DNA of 64,000 nt from Gadus chalcogrammus (taxonomy: Eukaryota > Chordata > Actinopteri > Gadiformes > Gadidae), in NCBI RefSeq assembly GCF_026213295.1, contig NC_079412.1:485656-549655 (forward strand). Reading direction: 5' to 3'. This document shows, piece by piece, positions 1 to 12,639 of the stretch. The translations under genes were made by a program, and so were the position numbers. Within the stretch, counting starts at the first letter, position 1, and each line of letters begins with the position of its first letter. The notes under the pieces are model-generated. The model searched no databases. It was given only the letters and a program-made list of their open reading frames with translations, and had not been told where the DNA came from.

Positions 1-240
1 TTATCTTGGTAGACGACCGATGTTGCTAGTTTGTTAGCTCGATTTCACCATCTGTGAAGGTATCTCCCGGGGTAAATTGATTAAATAGCTACCTCTTTTG
101 AATTGTCAACTGTCTATATTGTATCAGGACCTTTATGATGCTGCATATATTGATATTTATTTGTATATGCACAGCGTAATTATATATATTTTTATCTTGG
201 TAGACGACCGATTGCCTGCTAGTTTGTTAGCTCGACTGCA
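1..240. repeat. Two diverged direct repeats of about 60 bp
   Basis: The sequence at about 3-62 (TCTTGGTAGACGACCGA, then a TAGTTTGTTAGCTCGA block) recurs at about 195-255 with small changes. The copies are roughly 190 bp apart. No function can be assigned. Confidence 0.6.
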
Positions 241-1854
241 CCATGTGATGGTATTACACCTACAATTACAAGTTCAGTATAGTGAATCTAACTTTATTTA
301 GTTAGTTATTTATCTTGGATTACTAGGATAATTTAGGTTGATTAAGGACGGGTTTATGATGCGATAGCTAGTAGAAATAACAGTGTTGTTTAATTATATC
401 CTGGAAAGGGTGATGTTCAGCAATGAAGCCCTACAGATGCCGCCGATTCAACAATGTGAATGAGGGCGGTCAATTTAACCTGTATGGCTGTTTCGTTTCA
501 ACTTCTTGTTGACTGAATTGTTTCTCTTCTTAGTGCCAAATTGATTTTTTCTTAGTGCCAAATTGCTTCTTTTTTGGTATGCAATAGCCCTCTCTGCTCC
601 TTCTCATTAATTTTTCCTTTTCTAGTTGCCTGTATTAGGTCCTCCACAGTCGCCCATCAGCACTGCAGTTGGTCCCTGGAGCAGCTGCCCTGGCAAAAGT
701 ATTCCTTCACTGTTGACCCTGACTGACTGGCCTCGGACACAAATCCCTGGATCACCCGCCACTGGATCACCTGCCCTGAATCACCTGCCCCTGGCATGTG
801 GCCTCTTGATTGCTTCTAACTGTCTCCTGTGATGTCCTTTTCAACGCTCTTGAAATCCACCTAAATTTCTCCCTCAATCTCTAATTACAAACAGGTAATG
901 TTGCTGTTTATATGTATTTTGCCTTGCATTTGCAACTACTGTCATCTCCAATGTAGAAATGAATTAAAGCAAAACATTTCTGTAATGTGAATTAAATCTT
1001 CTGCCACAATCAGAAAACCAATACAATTTATAAATGGATCTACCGGCAATTGTTAATGGGTAGAATGTGTCGATTATCTACATTGTGTGCAAATCCTCAG
1101 AGAATCCCTGCTTCTGGTGTTTTTAAACTGAATGTACAAATGATGATTATGTAATCTCATTAGGAGTGTAGTCCTATCCTTGAATTACATGAAAATGGGG
1201 AATATTGTTAGCTGCATGGATCATACCGAAGTTTAATTTGGCGCAATATGTGTGGTCCTGCACTTGGTTCGGAGGCACCCTCACAGAAGGGGGTTTCCTC
1301 CTCTTCGGTTTAGGGCGATGGATGAAAACTGTGTGGGCCTGCAGGGCCTCAAACTTCAACATTACTCTACTTTTGTGGCTTTGAATTGGTCATTTTCAAA
1401 GTGTACCTGTAGGTAGGCTTGTAAGATCAGTTTCCATTGCACTTCAAATATCATTGGAAAGTCATAATTCTCTACATTAGAATTATATGCCCTTTGAAAT
1501 GCGAGCAAGTGATCTGAACATTACGTACATCGTTTTGACTGTTGCTGACTGTCAATAAGTTTTGACGGCTGACCATTGCCATCCATTTCTCACTGCGCTC
1601 TTGGTCCTTGGGGAAGTCGTGAAACCCTTCTCGGACCGATTGGAGCATCCAAATGCTGCACAGCCAACCATGGTATGACCATTGATCTATAAAATGTTAC
1701 TTGTAACCAATGAACCATGACACCATTGAAGATCACAGAGCGGGTAACAACTGTTCCTCAACCACTTATGCCCCGACTTTTGAGAATAGGTTAGAGGTCA
1801 GAGTTCATGACCAAACGAGGATCCTCCCTCCTAAACCCATTTTGAATTGCTCAG

Positions 1855-2245
1855 GGCTATTCCAAGTATTGTAATGGCATAAAGTATAGTATATTTGCAA
1901 CGTTATATGTTAATGGTTTGCCCTAAGTATATAGTGTTCCTGCTGTGTCCATTGTTGAATCTGTTCACACAATCGCAATCACTTGTTCTTGTACACTAAT
2001 NNNNNNNNNNNNNNNNNNNNNNNNNNNNNNNNNNNNNNNNNNNNNNNNNNNNNNNNNNNNNNNNNNNNNNNNNNNNNNNNNNNNNNNNNNNNNNNNNNNN
2101 GGGCTATTCTAAGTATTGTAATGGCATAAAGTATAGTATATTTGCAACGTTATATGTTAATGGTTTGCCCTAAGGATATAGTGTTCCCTGCTGTGTCCAT
2201 TGTTGAATCTGTTCACACAATCGCTTGTTCTTGTCACACTAATTG
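1855..2245. repeat. Near-identical about 145-bp segments on both sides of the assembly gap
   Basis: The segment 1855-2000, from GGGCTATTC onward, is repeated at 2101-2245 almost base for base, with small indels. The two copies abut the two sides of the N run. This is what an unmerged contig overlap looks like, though a real tandem duplication is possible. Confidence 0.85.
2001..2100. other. Assembly gap of 100 N
   Basis: Exactly 100 unknown bases, the conventional placeholder for a gap of unknown size. Sequence could be missing here, including further exons of the slc26a6-like gene. Confidence 0.98.
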
Positions 2246-3231
2246 TTTAATAAAAAAAAATACAATTTCATTCATCCAAGCGTAATGAGTTGTTATTCTT
2301 TAATATTTTTGATACTTTGTGTGGCTTATATCTTTAAATGATCATGGTAGAAAATCTTGAATACTTTGATTTCAACACAGATGTAAGGTAAAAGTTAAGG
2401 TTAGGCCAGTATGCTAACACGAACGTGAAGCTTTCCCTCCAAAACTTAAAAACGTATCTAAGTAATAGTACTTATAGATAGCTTTCAGTTGCCCCCCTAC
2501 CAATATATATGTAAAACTGACATTTACAAATATGCAATAATGCAATAACAGTCAGACAAATACTTGTATGTGATTTTTTCATTCATATTTACCATTTAAT
2601 ATTGAAATCTCTGCTGTCGTCCCATAGAATAACATTGAAAGCGCGGCGTGTTTGGAACTATTGAGGCTTACATGAACCACGTGACATCCACGTGACCACC
2701 CTGTCGGCGAGATCATAGCGTGTCGCAACTCTCTCTCTCTATAGCTCTGGCCCAACCCACATACTAAGCTCTGCTGCTCCTCCCAAAAGTGCACGTTCCT
2801 TACAAATGGGGCACCATTTGAAAGGGAACTATACAGGCTTTCCAACGGTATAAGATTTATTGCCAAAAAGCATTGTTACCACAGAGAAATAATCAACCAA
2901 ACACAAATTTCCTTTTTTGCTAAGTTTTTTTGACCACCGCCATGGCTCTTCTTCCGGGGCGTCTTCCGGTCCAATTATTCGCAACTCCTAACCCCCTCCC
3001 GTCGCCGCAAGTTAAACACATCACTCCCATTCATGTTAATGTTTGGACTTGCCCCAAAGCCTGATTCAGTGTGAATCTGCCCGACACACATTCCTTTGTA
3101 CCCACTTATAGTTTTGTAGTAGAGTCTCTGCTAGTATTTTTTTCCAGATCCATTTCCCACTACCTCAGCCCTCTACCAGAGTGGCTCACTGCCATCAGGG
3201 TTACGCCTGGCCGATCAACATATCAACTTAC

Positions 3232-4117
3232 CAATGGAAATGTGACGAGAGGTACCGAAGAAGAAGTAGACTAGTGCCGGGTAGAGGGACGTGTAGAGCC
3301 CAAAAACAGGAGGCAAAGAGGCCAAAAGCGAGTAGGCCATGCCTTTCAAAAGACAGCAAAGAACAACAATTACAAAGACCTCAATGTGAAATATATTTGA
3401 ATGTACACATAAATGACCCATGGGATAACCATCGGTTTCTTTGATTGGCTCTTCTGCAACACTAAAATAAATAAAACCAGTTGCTGCATACCTTGTGGTA
3501 GGTGCATAATGCCCACACTGATGCCGGAGATCAGGTCTGGCATGCCATACTCCCAGATGGAATACCTCGGCAGCCAGTACAGCACAGGAAGGCTGTGCAC
3601 TATGCGCTGCTTCAGTTTGGGAACTGTACATCTGGAAAAGAGGAGGCTTTTATAAATGGACAGGAGTGATCCATCCGTTATTTGAAAGTAATTTCAAACA
3701 ATAAAAAACATTTTATAAATGCTATATCACTTTATTTACCTTGCCCTGTAGACCTTTAACACTGTACTTTCCTCTGCTTTCAAATATGTTGAATTCATTA
3801 ATATATAAAAGCCCATTCATCCAGGGGTCAATACATTTTGAGCATCATTTTTAACAATAGTGAGTGGTTAAAAAGTTATGTATCGCAGGTTTATTTCACC
3901 ATTAGTAGATACTGTCAGTCAACCTTCACAATTAACTTATTTTTATACAACTTATCAACTTTCTATAGAGATCTTACCTTAGTGAATCTTTGAGGCGTTC
4001 AGTTAGCCTAGGGTGCGTATCAGAGTAGATCTTCCTCTGAGCGATCGCTTCCAGTCCCTCCTCGTCCAGCAAATCTCTCTCCACTCTGTATTTCCCAGAC
4101 CTATATGTAGTGCCCAT
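3232..4117 (-). CDS. slc26a6: SLC26-family anion exchanger, N-terminal three coding exons (slc26a6-like)
   Basis: Three exons on the minus strand encode the start of an SLC26 membrane anion transporter. Coordinates are 3978-4117 (ATG at 4117), 3492-3631 and 3232-3342. The exon sizes 140, 140 and 111 nt and their phases are typical of this family. The protein opens with [20 protein letters not shown] and continues through a cytosolic N-terminus with the [13 protein letters not shown] motif. It then enters the first membrane helices with the family motifs [43 protein letters not shown] and GTSRHISIG. The N-terminus resembles teleost slc26a6 more than slc26a3 or prestin. SLC26A6 exchanges chloride for bicarbonate, oxalate or sulfate at epithelial membranes. 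A strong donor follows the third exon, but no further exon is visible down to position 1. The gene lies head to head with kbtbd12. Confidence 0.85.
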
Positions 4118-5491
4118 GGCTACTATTCTGCCCACAACTCTACAAATGGTTTAAAACTTTTTACTTTTCTGAACCTATCAATATTCACCTGACTTCAAGG
4201 TGCTAACACGTATGATGAACTTCCCCAACCCGCCTCTGTCCTGGTGCTGATTCTAACATCCGCCACTGGTTCAGCAGCATCAGTGTCACCGTGCCAGCTT
4301 ACATATATTTTGATATGTAATGGTTAACTAAGCAGGTCTGATGGGACATCATGGTTAGGAGGTGTTTAATGACTAAAAGCCTAATGGATGTTAGGTGAGG
4401 GAAAACTCTAATCTGATTCTGGTTTTAGGGAGGAGATCTGTGGACATCCGGGCCCCAGGTGACGTTAATTTAGCATTTTCCCTTAGACCTGCAGAACTGA
4501 TCCTAATGAACCATGACTTAATCCATCAAACTAAATCACCAACATCCTGTCATCTATTACCAGGTTAAGAAAGCACTACCAGGCATGGAAAATATATTAG
4601 TACTTCAGCTTGAGACGTTTCAAAATGTCTTCTGTTCCTGGTGATAGATAGAACTGCTGATTTACTGGCCCTTTAAGAGAGTCCAGTCTGAAATCTGAGG
4701 CTGTCATTCCACAGCTTCTGGCATGTGACACGTGTCCAAGATGGAGCAGATTATTGCATTTATTGACTGTAATGTCACTGCCAAAACTCAGATAATGCTA
4801 ATACACAGTTAACTATACATTTTCTGATGTTGTTTGTATACATAGATACATGTAAATAAAGTAAAATGTCAGGGCCATTAGCTGAGCCCTCTGACCCACT
4901 TGCTTTGAAAAATGATTCTATTTTTGGGTTTGTTCCTCATAGGGGCAAGGGAGCTAGGGGAGGGAAAATAGATTTGTCTCTGGCGATTGCTTAGCCATTT
5001 TCAACAACAACAACACACATAGACAGAAGCAAAAACAAAAACATGAGTAATTTCTGGTCTTCTTAAGACAAAGATAGCAACTGGATTATCATGAGAGCAG
5101 TGAAGTTGATGATTTTGGTAAGACGACAAAAGGAAACTGGTTTGCATGATGGAGAAAGCTGCTTTTGATTGGTTTTAAAGTTCTGTCCAATATAATCGTT
5201 CTTGGTAACCATATCACCATCGACATGCAATAGAAAAACATGGATGGTTGTAAAAAAAAAAGCGTATAATTTTTGATGAAAAGATGAAAAGCTTTTCATC
5301 TTTCTCTGAATAGTTTTTGGATTTTTGCTGTTTGTAATTAATTTATTTGCTCTGCTTTAACAATTATTTATTTATTCCTTTTCAAGGACTAGGACCTCAC
5401 TAGTTGAAACTCAACACTTAAAGACTGATCTTTTTTTCACAATAAAACAAATTGATTGAATCATTTGCCACGCTACACAAGGTGAAACAGC
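4118..5491. other. Intergenic region between divergent slc26a6-like gene and kbtbd12
   Basis: No coding sequence is recognised. The region separates two head-to-head genes, so it should hold both promoters. No CpG island or clear TATA box stands out. Confidence 0.5.
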
Positions 5492-7984
5492 ATGGATAGA
5501 ACCGCCAAACACAGTCTGACGCTCCTCAGCCAGTTACGAAAGATGAGGGAGACTGAGAATCTCACAGACGTGGTGCTGGTGGCTGAAGGAATCAGTTTCC
5601 CCTGCCACCGCGTCGTACTGTCAGCCTTCAGCCCCTACTTCCGTGTCATGTTCACCTGTGGCCTGCGGGAGTGTAACAACAGGGAGATCCTGCTCCGGGA
5701 CACTGACGCACAAAGCCTAGCGCTGCTCATCAACTACATGTACACCTCGGAGATGCCCCTGAGCAACGCCAACGTCCAGGAGGTCTCAATCGCCGCCTTC
5801 CTCCTGCAGATGGACGACGTGTTTGCATGCTGCCAGCTGCACATGACAGACAACATGGACGCCTCCAACTGCCTCGGCGTGTACTTCTACGCCCGCGACC
5901 TAGGCGCAGAGAACCTTGCCGACCAAGCCCAGCGCTTCTTACGACAGAACTTCCTCAAGGTCTGTCAGAGTGAGGAGATGCTGGAGCTCGAGGCCCACCA
6001 GCTGGGGAAGCTGCTCAGCTCAGACGACCTCAACATCTCCCGAGAGGAGACCATCCTGGACGTGGTCCTGCGCTGGGTCAGGCACAGTCCTCTGGAGGAT
6101 GGGCGCAGCCACCATCTCCCTGAGCTCCTCAGGAAGGTCCGCCTGCCGCTGATAGACGCTGACTACCTCAGAGAGGCCATGAGGAGGAACACGGCCCTGC
6201 TGGCTGACGCAGAGTGCACAGAGATGCTGAATGAAGCCCTGGCCGTCACGGCCATGCATCACTCTGCTGCGCCGCGAAAGCTCCGGCTGCGCTATGGCAT
6301 GGAGACCACTGACCTGCTGCTCTGCATCGGTACTGACAGTGGAGGGATTAGATCCCGCTACGGCGGCTACGCCGACCGCAACTTCTGCTATGCACCAAGC
6401 ACGGGCCGCAGCTACTACATCACTTCCCCTCGCTACGGAGAGGCCCTGGGATACGTGTGTGCTGGGGTCGTAACTGAAGAAAATGACATCATACTGGCGG
6501 GTGAGGTTGGGGTGCGTAAAATGGCTCGGCAGAAGGAAAGGAACGTGGAGATTTTTAGGTGAGGAGCAGCTTGTTGGCATGTTTTATCAAAATGGATTTA
6601 GGTTTATGCTCAACTGAGTCTAATTTCTGCCAGCTAGTAGAGACTGAAATGTGAGAATAGTGTGCCGTTGGTTTATTACTGGCCCTTCACACATGACTGA
6701 AACAGGTACAAGGTGGAGGCTCAGGGCAGCTGGGAGTGCCTGACGTCAGCAGAGTACCGGGACTCCTTCGCCTTGGGGTCCCTGGGCGACACGGTGTACC
6801 TGCTGGGGGGGCAGATGATGCTGAAGAACCAGCAACTAATCACTAACTCGGTGGAGCGCTGGTGCAAGCAGGGCGGGCCCTGGCGCAGTGCAGCTCCCCT
6901 GCCTCTTCCCTTGGCCTTTCACAGCGCGGTCACGCTGAAGGACCGCCTCTATGTGATCGGAGGTCGCACTCCCCAGGTAAGGACTTTTTATAACACACAT
7001 TCTGATCTCAGAAAGCTATCATGCTTGAGTGAGCATTGTAGAACATTGATGGACTAGCTGGAACAATATATTCCTCACTATATTTACTCCTAATCTAGCG
7101 AGTGGCACATGGTATTGTGTTGTGCTCAGTTCTTAATGTCTGATTCTATGAATGCATCATGCTTCTATGATTCCCTAGTCTCACAGGATAGACGATGAAC
7201 CGGATCGTCTTAGCAATCGTCTCCTGGTCTACGACCCTGAATGGAACAAGTGGGCGGAGCTAAGCCACATGAAATATTCAAAATATAGATGTAGTGCAGT
7301 TGTGCTTAATGGAGAAATCTATGTCATGGGTAAGATTGTTGTTGATTCAACCAATTAAATCTACTAAATGTAAAGGCTTGCTGTAGTCATTTGAAGTACA
7401 TTAACAAAGATAATCACTTTTTGATCCTTTAATCCTGATTATTAATCTTTAATAGTCATTCACATTCAGATGATTTAATTTACTATGAACCTTATCTCCA
7501 CTGACAGGAGGGATTGGCTGCGAGGGACTGGATGGAGGTCAGTCCCGTCGCTGCCTGGACGCAGTGGAGATCTACAGCCCAGACGAAGACCAGTGGAGGG
7601 ACGGGCCCCCGCTGCCGTCACCACAACTATCTCTACGCTCCAATGCGTCCAATGCAGGCGTGGTGGGGGGGAAGATTTATGTCTGTGGCTACTACAAAGG
7701 AGCAGGTAGTCAATCGTATCTAGATCTGAGCTCCAAACGTTCTCGGAAGATGCTCTGCCTTGTACAGTTTATATAAATATAACGCTTGTTTCAATCCTTA
7801 ATGACCCCTAGATCGCCATGACGACATAACAAAGGAGGTTTTAGAGCTGGACCCGTGGGAGAACCGGTGGACGGCGGTGGCTCGACATGCCCTGATGCAT
7901 GATAACTACGATGTCTGCTTGGTAGCAAAGCTCAACCCGCGTGGACTCATGTCCCCACCAGCTGACCTGGTCAGTGAAGCTTAG
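5492..7984 (+). CDS. kbtbd12: Kelch repeat and BTB domain-containing protein 12, complete
   Basis: Five exons (5492-6558, 6706-6976, 7179-7329, 7508-7705, 7812-7984) join in frame into 619 residues, against about 623 in the human protein. The order is BTB domain (about residues 17-125, with LTDVVLVAEG and the FPCHRVVLSAFSPYF core), BACK domain (about 130-240, with MDASNCLGVYFYARDLGAE) and a C-terminal Kelch propeller. The propeller blades end in YLLGGQ, YVIGGR, YVMGGIG and YVCGYY motifs. The RLRYGMETTDLLLCIG linker is diagnostic of KBTBD12. BTB-BACK-Kelch proteins are usually substrate adaptors of Cullin-3 ubiquitin ligases. The substrate of this one is not known to me. The first ATG of the long exon fits the conserved N-terminus. 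All introns have GT/AG ends. Confidence 0.95.
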
Positions 7985-8067
7985 ATAGTGAGTCAATGAG
8001 CTCCGAGCAAAGTCTGTATGTTTTACAAAGCTTATGAACAATGCGGTTAAAGGTAGGGTAAGCTATC

Positions 8068-8073
8068 AATAAA
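8068..8073 (+). terminator. Poly(A) signal candidate for kbtbd12
   Basis: AATAAA lies 84 nt after the kbtbd12 stop codon. Another AATAAA-like site is near 8800. Confidence 0.5.
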
Positions 8074-9436
8074 TCAAATGCTTACTGCCGCAGACCTGTA
8101 ATATGCCTGTCCCTACCAATACCTACGCAGCTCCAAAAGGCTTGGCAGCCCAATTGCTAAAGCTAGCAAGCTTGTCACGTGTTTTTGAGGGAGAGGCTTT
8201 TGAGGGCTGCCTGAAGGAAGGGGTGGGACTTTTCAGTTAGATGCTCTTCAAAATCTAGCTTATGCTAGTTGGTTTCCTAAATTGTCTGCCCATACCTTTA
8301 TTATTCCGAAATAAGTTCAGTCGAGCCTGGTCTAGTCTGCATATTTCAGATATTGTGGTTCCTGGTTGGATGTCCTCATTTTGAATGAAAACACAACGTC
8401 AAATGATGCATCAATATCACTGTTGATGGGCATATGTTGAGTATTGCACTTTAAAAATGCTGGATCAGTTTAGCTCTAAGGCTGAAGGAATACTGGACAT
8501 TTGAATGGAACCTCCCCAGACATAGGAGTGTGGATGCAACTAGCATACCTTATCACAAAGTGGGAAGACTTCTCTCCTGGGCCAAAATAAGGGCAGCATG
8601 AAAACATATCTGCACTTACAATAGTTCCCCCTAAAATATAAACATTTTTAAAGGTGCCTTAAGAAAGACATATGAACCCTATTGCAGAGGGTTGAGCATT
8701 ATTTCTCTCTCATTTTAAGGTGAACTGTTTATTTCATTCAAGTAATTGTTGAGATATATTTTGTTTGCTTCTTTTGTTCATAAGACATTTAATATGTACT
8801 ACAATAAATAACCTGAAATGATATTCAGTAATAATAATAAGCACTCAATACATTATTTGCATCAAATACCTAATAATAGCCCATCATGATTTTTGACTGA
8901 TCCGAGTAGATGGCTGTGTAGTAATCAAATTTAAACAATGAATGTCCATTGTTTATCAATTAAGTTAATTCATTTAAATTAAGTTTATCAATAAAAATGT
9001 GTTTACAGATTTAGTCATTTGTGAGTATTTTCATGCATCTAAAAACATGTCATTAAAAAAAAAAAAAAAATGGTGCATCTATAATACTAGCAGCTAATTG
9101 AACATTAACACGATATTGATATTGTAGGTAGTGCTGCTGCTCCTAGGTATTCTAGTGCACTAATGCAAATTAAATCCATTCATGCAGTCAGACATTAGTG
9201 AGTGCTCCTAATTTGTTTTTTCCAACTCATGATATGGTCTTATTATTATCCAAAGCAATGTATATTTAAATTTATTGTATACACAATATTTGAAACTAAA
9301 AGAAATATGAAATATTCACTGTGTGCTAGAAACCAATTGACGATTAGTTGTCTGACAATCTGCAAATACTAGAGATGTACTTCTTTTTTAAATACCATAG
9401 TAAACTGTAGGCAATGAATTTTAGTATGAAGAGAAG
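8074..9436. other. AT-rich intergenic region, no gene seen
   Basis: Convergent 3' ends of kbtbd12 (plus) and iho1 (minus) flank this AT-rich stretch. It includes an A-homopolymer near 9055-9070. No coding or RNA gene is recognised. Confidence 0.6.
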
Positions 9437-9442
9437 TTTATT
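9437..9442 (-). terminator. Poly(A) signal candidate for iho1
   Basis: AATAAA on the minus strand about 100 nt downstream of the iho1 stop codon. Confidence 0.5.
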
Positions 9443-9537
9443 GCTATAATGAAAAGATCACAACACACTGAAAGAGCTAATGTAGTGAGTCTAACATCTT
9501 TTTAATATCCGAAAAACAGCTGCTTTTCCAGCCACGA

Positions 9538-11868
9538 TCACTCTTCTAAAACAATGAAGTCTGACTCACAATGCATATCAAACAACTGCCAGAGCCCTCT
9601 CTCTTTCTCAGGCATTTCTCCTTCTGGCTCAGCTGGTTTGAGGGTGATCTCAATCCCTGCAACACAGACAGAACTGCTGCTGTCCTCAGAACAGGGGCTG
9701 AACGGGGCTACAAAAGCTTTTAGACCTTTATTAGATCTACCGCCTCCATTAGGGTGGAAAACTGGAACTCCTTGGCAGCGGGCTGTGGCAGCCTCTTTGC
9801 AAATCTTCTTGAGCGGTGATAAAGTCTCTTCTTTAATGCTGTTGACGGGAGGCTGGCTGTTTTCGTCCCAGATGGTCCTCTTCCTGCCCTTCGGTATCCC
9901 CAGCGGTCTCCTCAGCTGCCTCCTCCTGGGGGCTCTTCGAGGGGGTTTCCTCGGCCCCGCGGTGGACCTGGGGTTCCACGAGGACACGTCAGACGGCTGA
10001 GTGCTCTCAGGCTGGCAGCACAGAGGCCCCGTGCCCTCGGGCAGGCTGTCCGGCTGCACTTTGAGAGATGGCTGCCCCAGTCCGGGTGAGGTCTGAATAG
10101 CACTGTCTGCTACACCACCACAGCTCTTTCTGGCTGAGTGGTTGGAGACTAAGGTGCTGAGCAGCTGCACTGCCTCTTCCAGATGGTGATTTCCTCTTAC
10201 ATGATCCTGTTTCAGAGCTTCTAGACCTTTCTCCAAGCCATGCACATATGAGCCTAGTTCCCTGGTGGCTAATCCAGTCTACAATTCATCATTATTAATA
10301 AGAATTAGCAATAGGCAAGTACGAGATAAAAATGTGAAAATGTGAAATGCCAGAAGTGAATATTAATTACCTCCAATAACTTGCCCTCAATGTTTGATAG
10401 CATCTGTTTCTGAGAGATCAGTTCTTTTAGCATGGTCTCAAAATGATGTGAAACACCATCGCAGAGGCTCGATTGACTTTGCTGCACTGTAAGGGGAGAC
10501 ATATGTATATGTATTAAACTGAATCGACTTTGGTATTTAGAAATTGAATGCCAAAATTAGTTACTTACCTGGTTATAGAGCTCCATCTACTGGCAGTTGG
10601 TCATTTTTTATTTTTTGCCAAAGCATGAACCATCTAATACCAACTAAATTCACTCCTTTGAAATAAGCCTAAAAAGCTATTACCTGTCACAGCAAATTTG
10701 TCGAATCCCTCCAGAATCGTTTTGCACACTGCTACATCTTTTTCTGTGCCAAAGATGGAGTGTTGAATCTGAAAAATAAAAAACACTTTCAACTTAGAGG
10801 ACTGATGAAAAGCTTATGGATAAATAAAAGAATGGCAGCATTACTTACATTGTTGAGCATTTCTCGAAAACTTAGGGATACCTTGAACAACATATCACTG
10901 ATGAAGCAAATAAGATTTATTTTTTCAAAAACTGTCCAAACAACTCATACATTAAGATGCATGGAATAATATTCAACACAAAACATACCTTTCATTTTTC
11001 TCTTTTGCTTTTCTCTTGTCTTCTTCAAACTTCTCCAGTAAACCTAGAGGTTTGATGCCCTTGTCCTTCCCCTCGCCTCCGAACAGGAACGGTTTAGTGT
11101 GGTAATTACTTGAGATCTTTTGCTCATTCCCCTGAATGGCATCACATCATACCATTTTAGAATGAACCGTTAAGATATGATTCGTAATGCATTTATTGTG
11201 CTTTGAATTATGTATCCAATAGCAGCCCAAAATTACATACGATTGTCCATGTCTTGCATGGATCAGATTATTTGGCATATGGTGACATTAGAAACAATAT
11301 ACATGTAAATTGGTTAATTGAGATTATATGTAGAAAGTATCAACCCTGGACTTCTTGGACAAAGACTGAAAGAACGGAAATCTACCAAATGAAACAAACA
11401 ATGGCACAGTCTTATCAGCATTACTCCCCCTACTACTCATTATCTGTTTCCAGCAAGGTTAATTCCCCCATACCTTTTATAATGTAGCTATGTTATTTTC
11501 CAAACCTGATACACCTGTGCAAGTTTCCTTGAAATATAGTGATGGGTAAATGTACCTCTTGGGAGCTCTGTTGAGAGTTTCTTGATGTGAAGCTCATCTC
11601 CTGGGACATGCCCTGGGAGTTCTCTGGCCAGAACTGGGAGCCAAACCCATACTGGGAATCAGATAGACTGGAGTAGCCGCTGGTGGCTGCATTGCTGCTG
11701 GCGATTCTGGTCCGACTAGTAAGTAAATTAACAACACACACTGAATATGAATGCAAGGGAAATAAATCCTAAAATGGTTTAAAAATAATATATATTCCAG
11801 TGTTACGCCTACCTGCTTGCAGTCGGGATGCTCAAGATGTCCTTGACGTTCCACACGTTGGGATTCAT
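9538..11868 (-). CDS. iho1: Interactor of HORMAD1 protein 1 (IHO1, CCDC36), complete
   Basis: Seven minus-strand exons (11813-11868, 11556-11715, 10989-11131, 10849-10897, 10684-10768, 10371-10486, 9538-10278) join in frame to 449 residues. The human protein is longer, near 590. The N-terminus MNPNVWNVKDILSIPTAS and the block SGYSSLSDSQYGFGSQFWPE match the conserved IHO1 start. The KTKP-like PFLFGGEGKDKG and LGLLEKFEEDK blocks follow. A coiled-coil-prone region lies at about 100-240, with a TSPGL motif after it. The last exon is basic and low in complexity. IHO1 binds HORMAD1 on unsynapsed meiotic chromosome axes and recruits REC114 and MEI4 so that SPO11 can make breaks. Expression should be germline-restricted, though the sequence itself does not show this. 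Confidence 0.93.
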
Positions 11869-12191
11869 TGAAGCTGTTTAACAACCAGGTAGGCTAGTGA
11901 GCTAGCTTCACGGGGCACCTGGTCGCGGTGCACTAACTAGTCTGTATCGCGTAAATATTGATTGTGGAGGAAATAACTGGAATTAGAAGCTAGTTGTAGT
12001 AATGGCTCTAATCCACCTGCTACAGCAAAGCAAATTCAAGTCCGTCAAATTAAACAAAGAAGGGGTTCGGTGTCTATGTTACCAAGGTCCGTAAATAGAG
12101 GTATCTAAATATGACCAGCTGAATAACAGACAGTTTAAGTATCCCGCCCTTAGAGAGTCCGCGGCTCGCGAGACGAGGACCGTTACAGCGG
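11869..12191. other. Upstream region of iho1
   Basis: Short flank that should contain the iho1 promoter and 5' UTR. No recognisable gene. It ends at the repeat unit flanking the LINE. Confidence 0.5.
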
Positions 12192-12233
12192 ACCAGGTTA
12201 GACGTGTACTACATATGATAACACCGGATATCA
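12192..12233. repeat. Single diverged 42-bp unit flanking the LINE 3' end
   Basis: The segment ACCAGGTTAGACGTGTACT through ACACCGGATAT matches, with about five differences, the 42-bp units at 15779-15900 on the other side of the LINE. It may be one half of a long target-site duplication. Confidence 0.7.
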
Positions 12234-12639
12234 AAGTCAAAAGTCAAAGTCAGCTTTATTGTCAACACTTCACATGTACAAGACATGTGAGGGAATCGAG
12301 AAAACGTTTCCCCCTATCCCGCGGTGAACATATAAAAAGTGCAAAGGCACAAACACAAATATACGAGACAACACTAAAAATAGACAAGATAGACAATGAC
12401 ATAAAATATAGGCGTTCTGTATGAATAAAATAAGTAAAAATAATTGTGCAAAGAGGCAGTCAATACTGGCAGCAAAAAGTAATGTAGTAGTGCATTTTTT
12501 AAATAGATAAATAAATAAATAATAGCAGCAATTTCAGTCTGTATGGTGTGTATTTAAACTAGTAATAGTAATAGTAATATTGCAAATACAGTTAGTCCAC
12601 AGTGTAGCAAGGCAGAAAGCAGGGGGGGGGGGGGGTATT

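Larger units (their letters stand above)
1..3231. other. Intergenic or intronic DNA, no gene recognised
   Basis: I recognise no coding exon here. A stretch at 625-893 looks exon-like on the plus strand: a pyrimidine-rich acceptor ends near 624, a reading frame is open to a stop near 832, and a GT follows at 894. The 60-odd residues match no family I know. About 1.86-2.25 kb resembles a 3' UTR with AATAAA near 2250. The 2.58-2.87 kb part looks like a dispersed fish repeat. If the slc26a6-like gene continues, this is its next intron. Confidence 0.5.

Noticed and set aside
626..832. Possible terminal exon of an upstream plus-strand gene
   Set aside because: Acceptor-like start and open frame exist, but there is no homology and no second exon in the window. 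Mentioned only as a possibility.
1174..1362. Minus-strand frame FIHRPKPKRRKPPS, as a possible further exon of the slc26a6-like gene
   Set aside because: No similarity to any SLC26 membrane segment.
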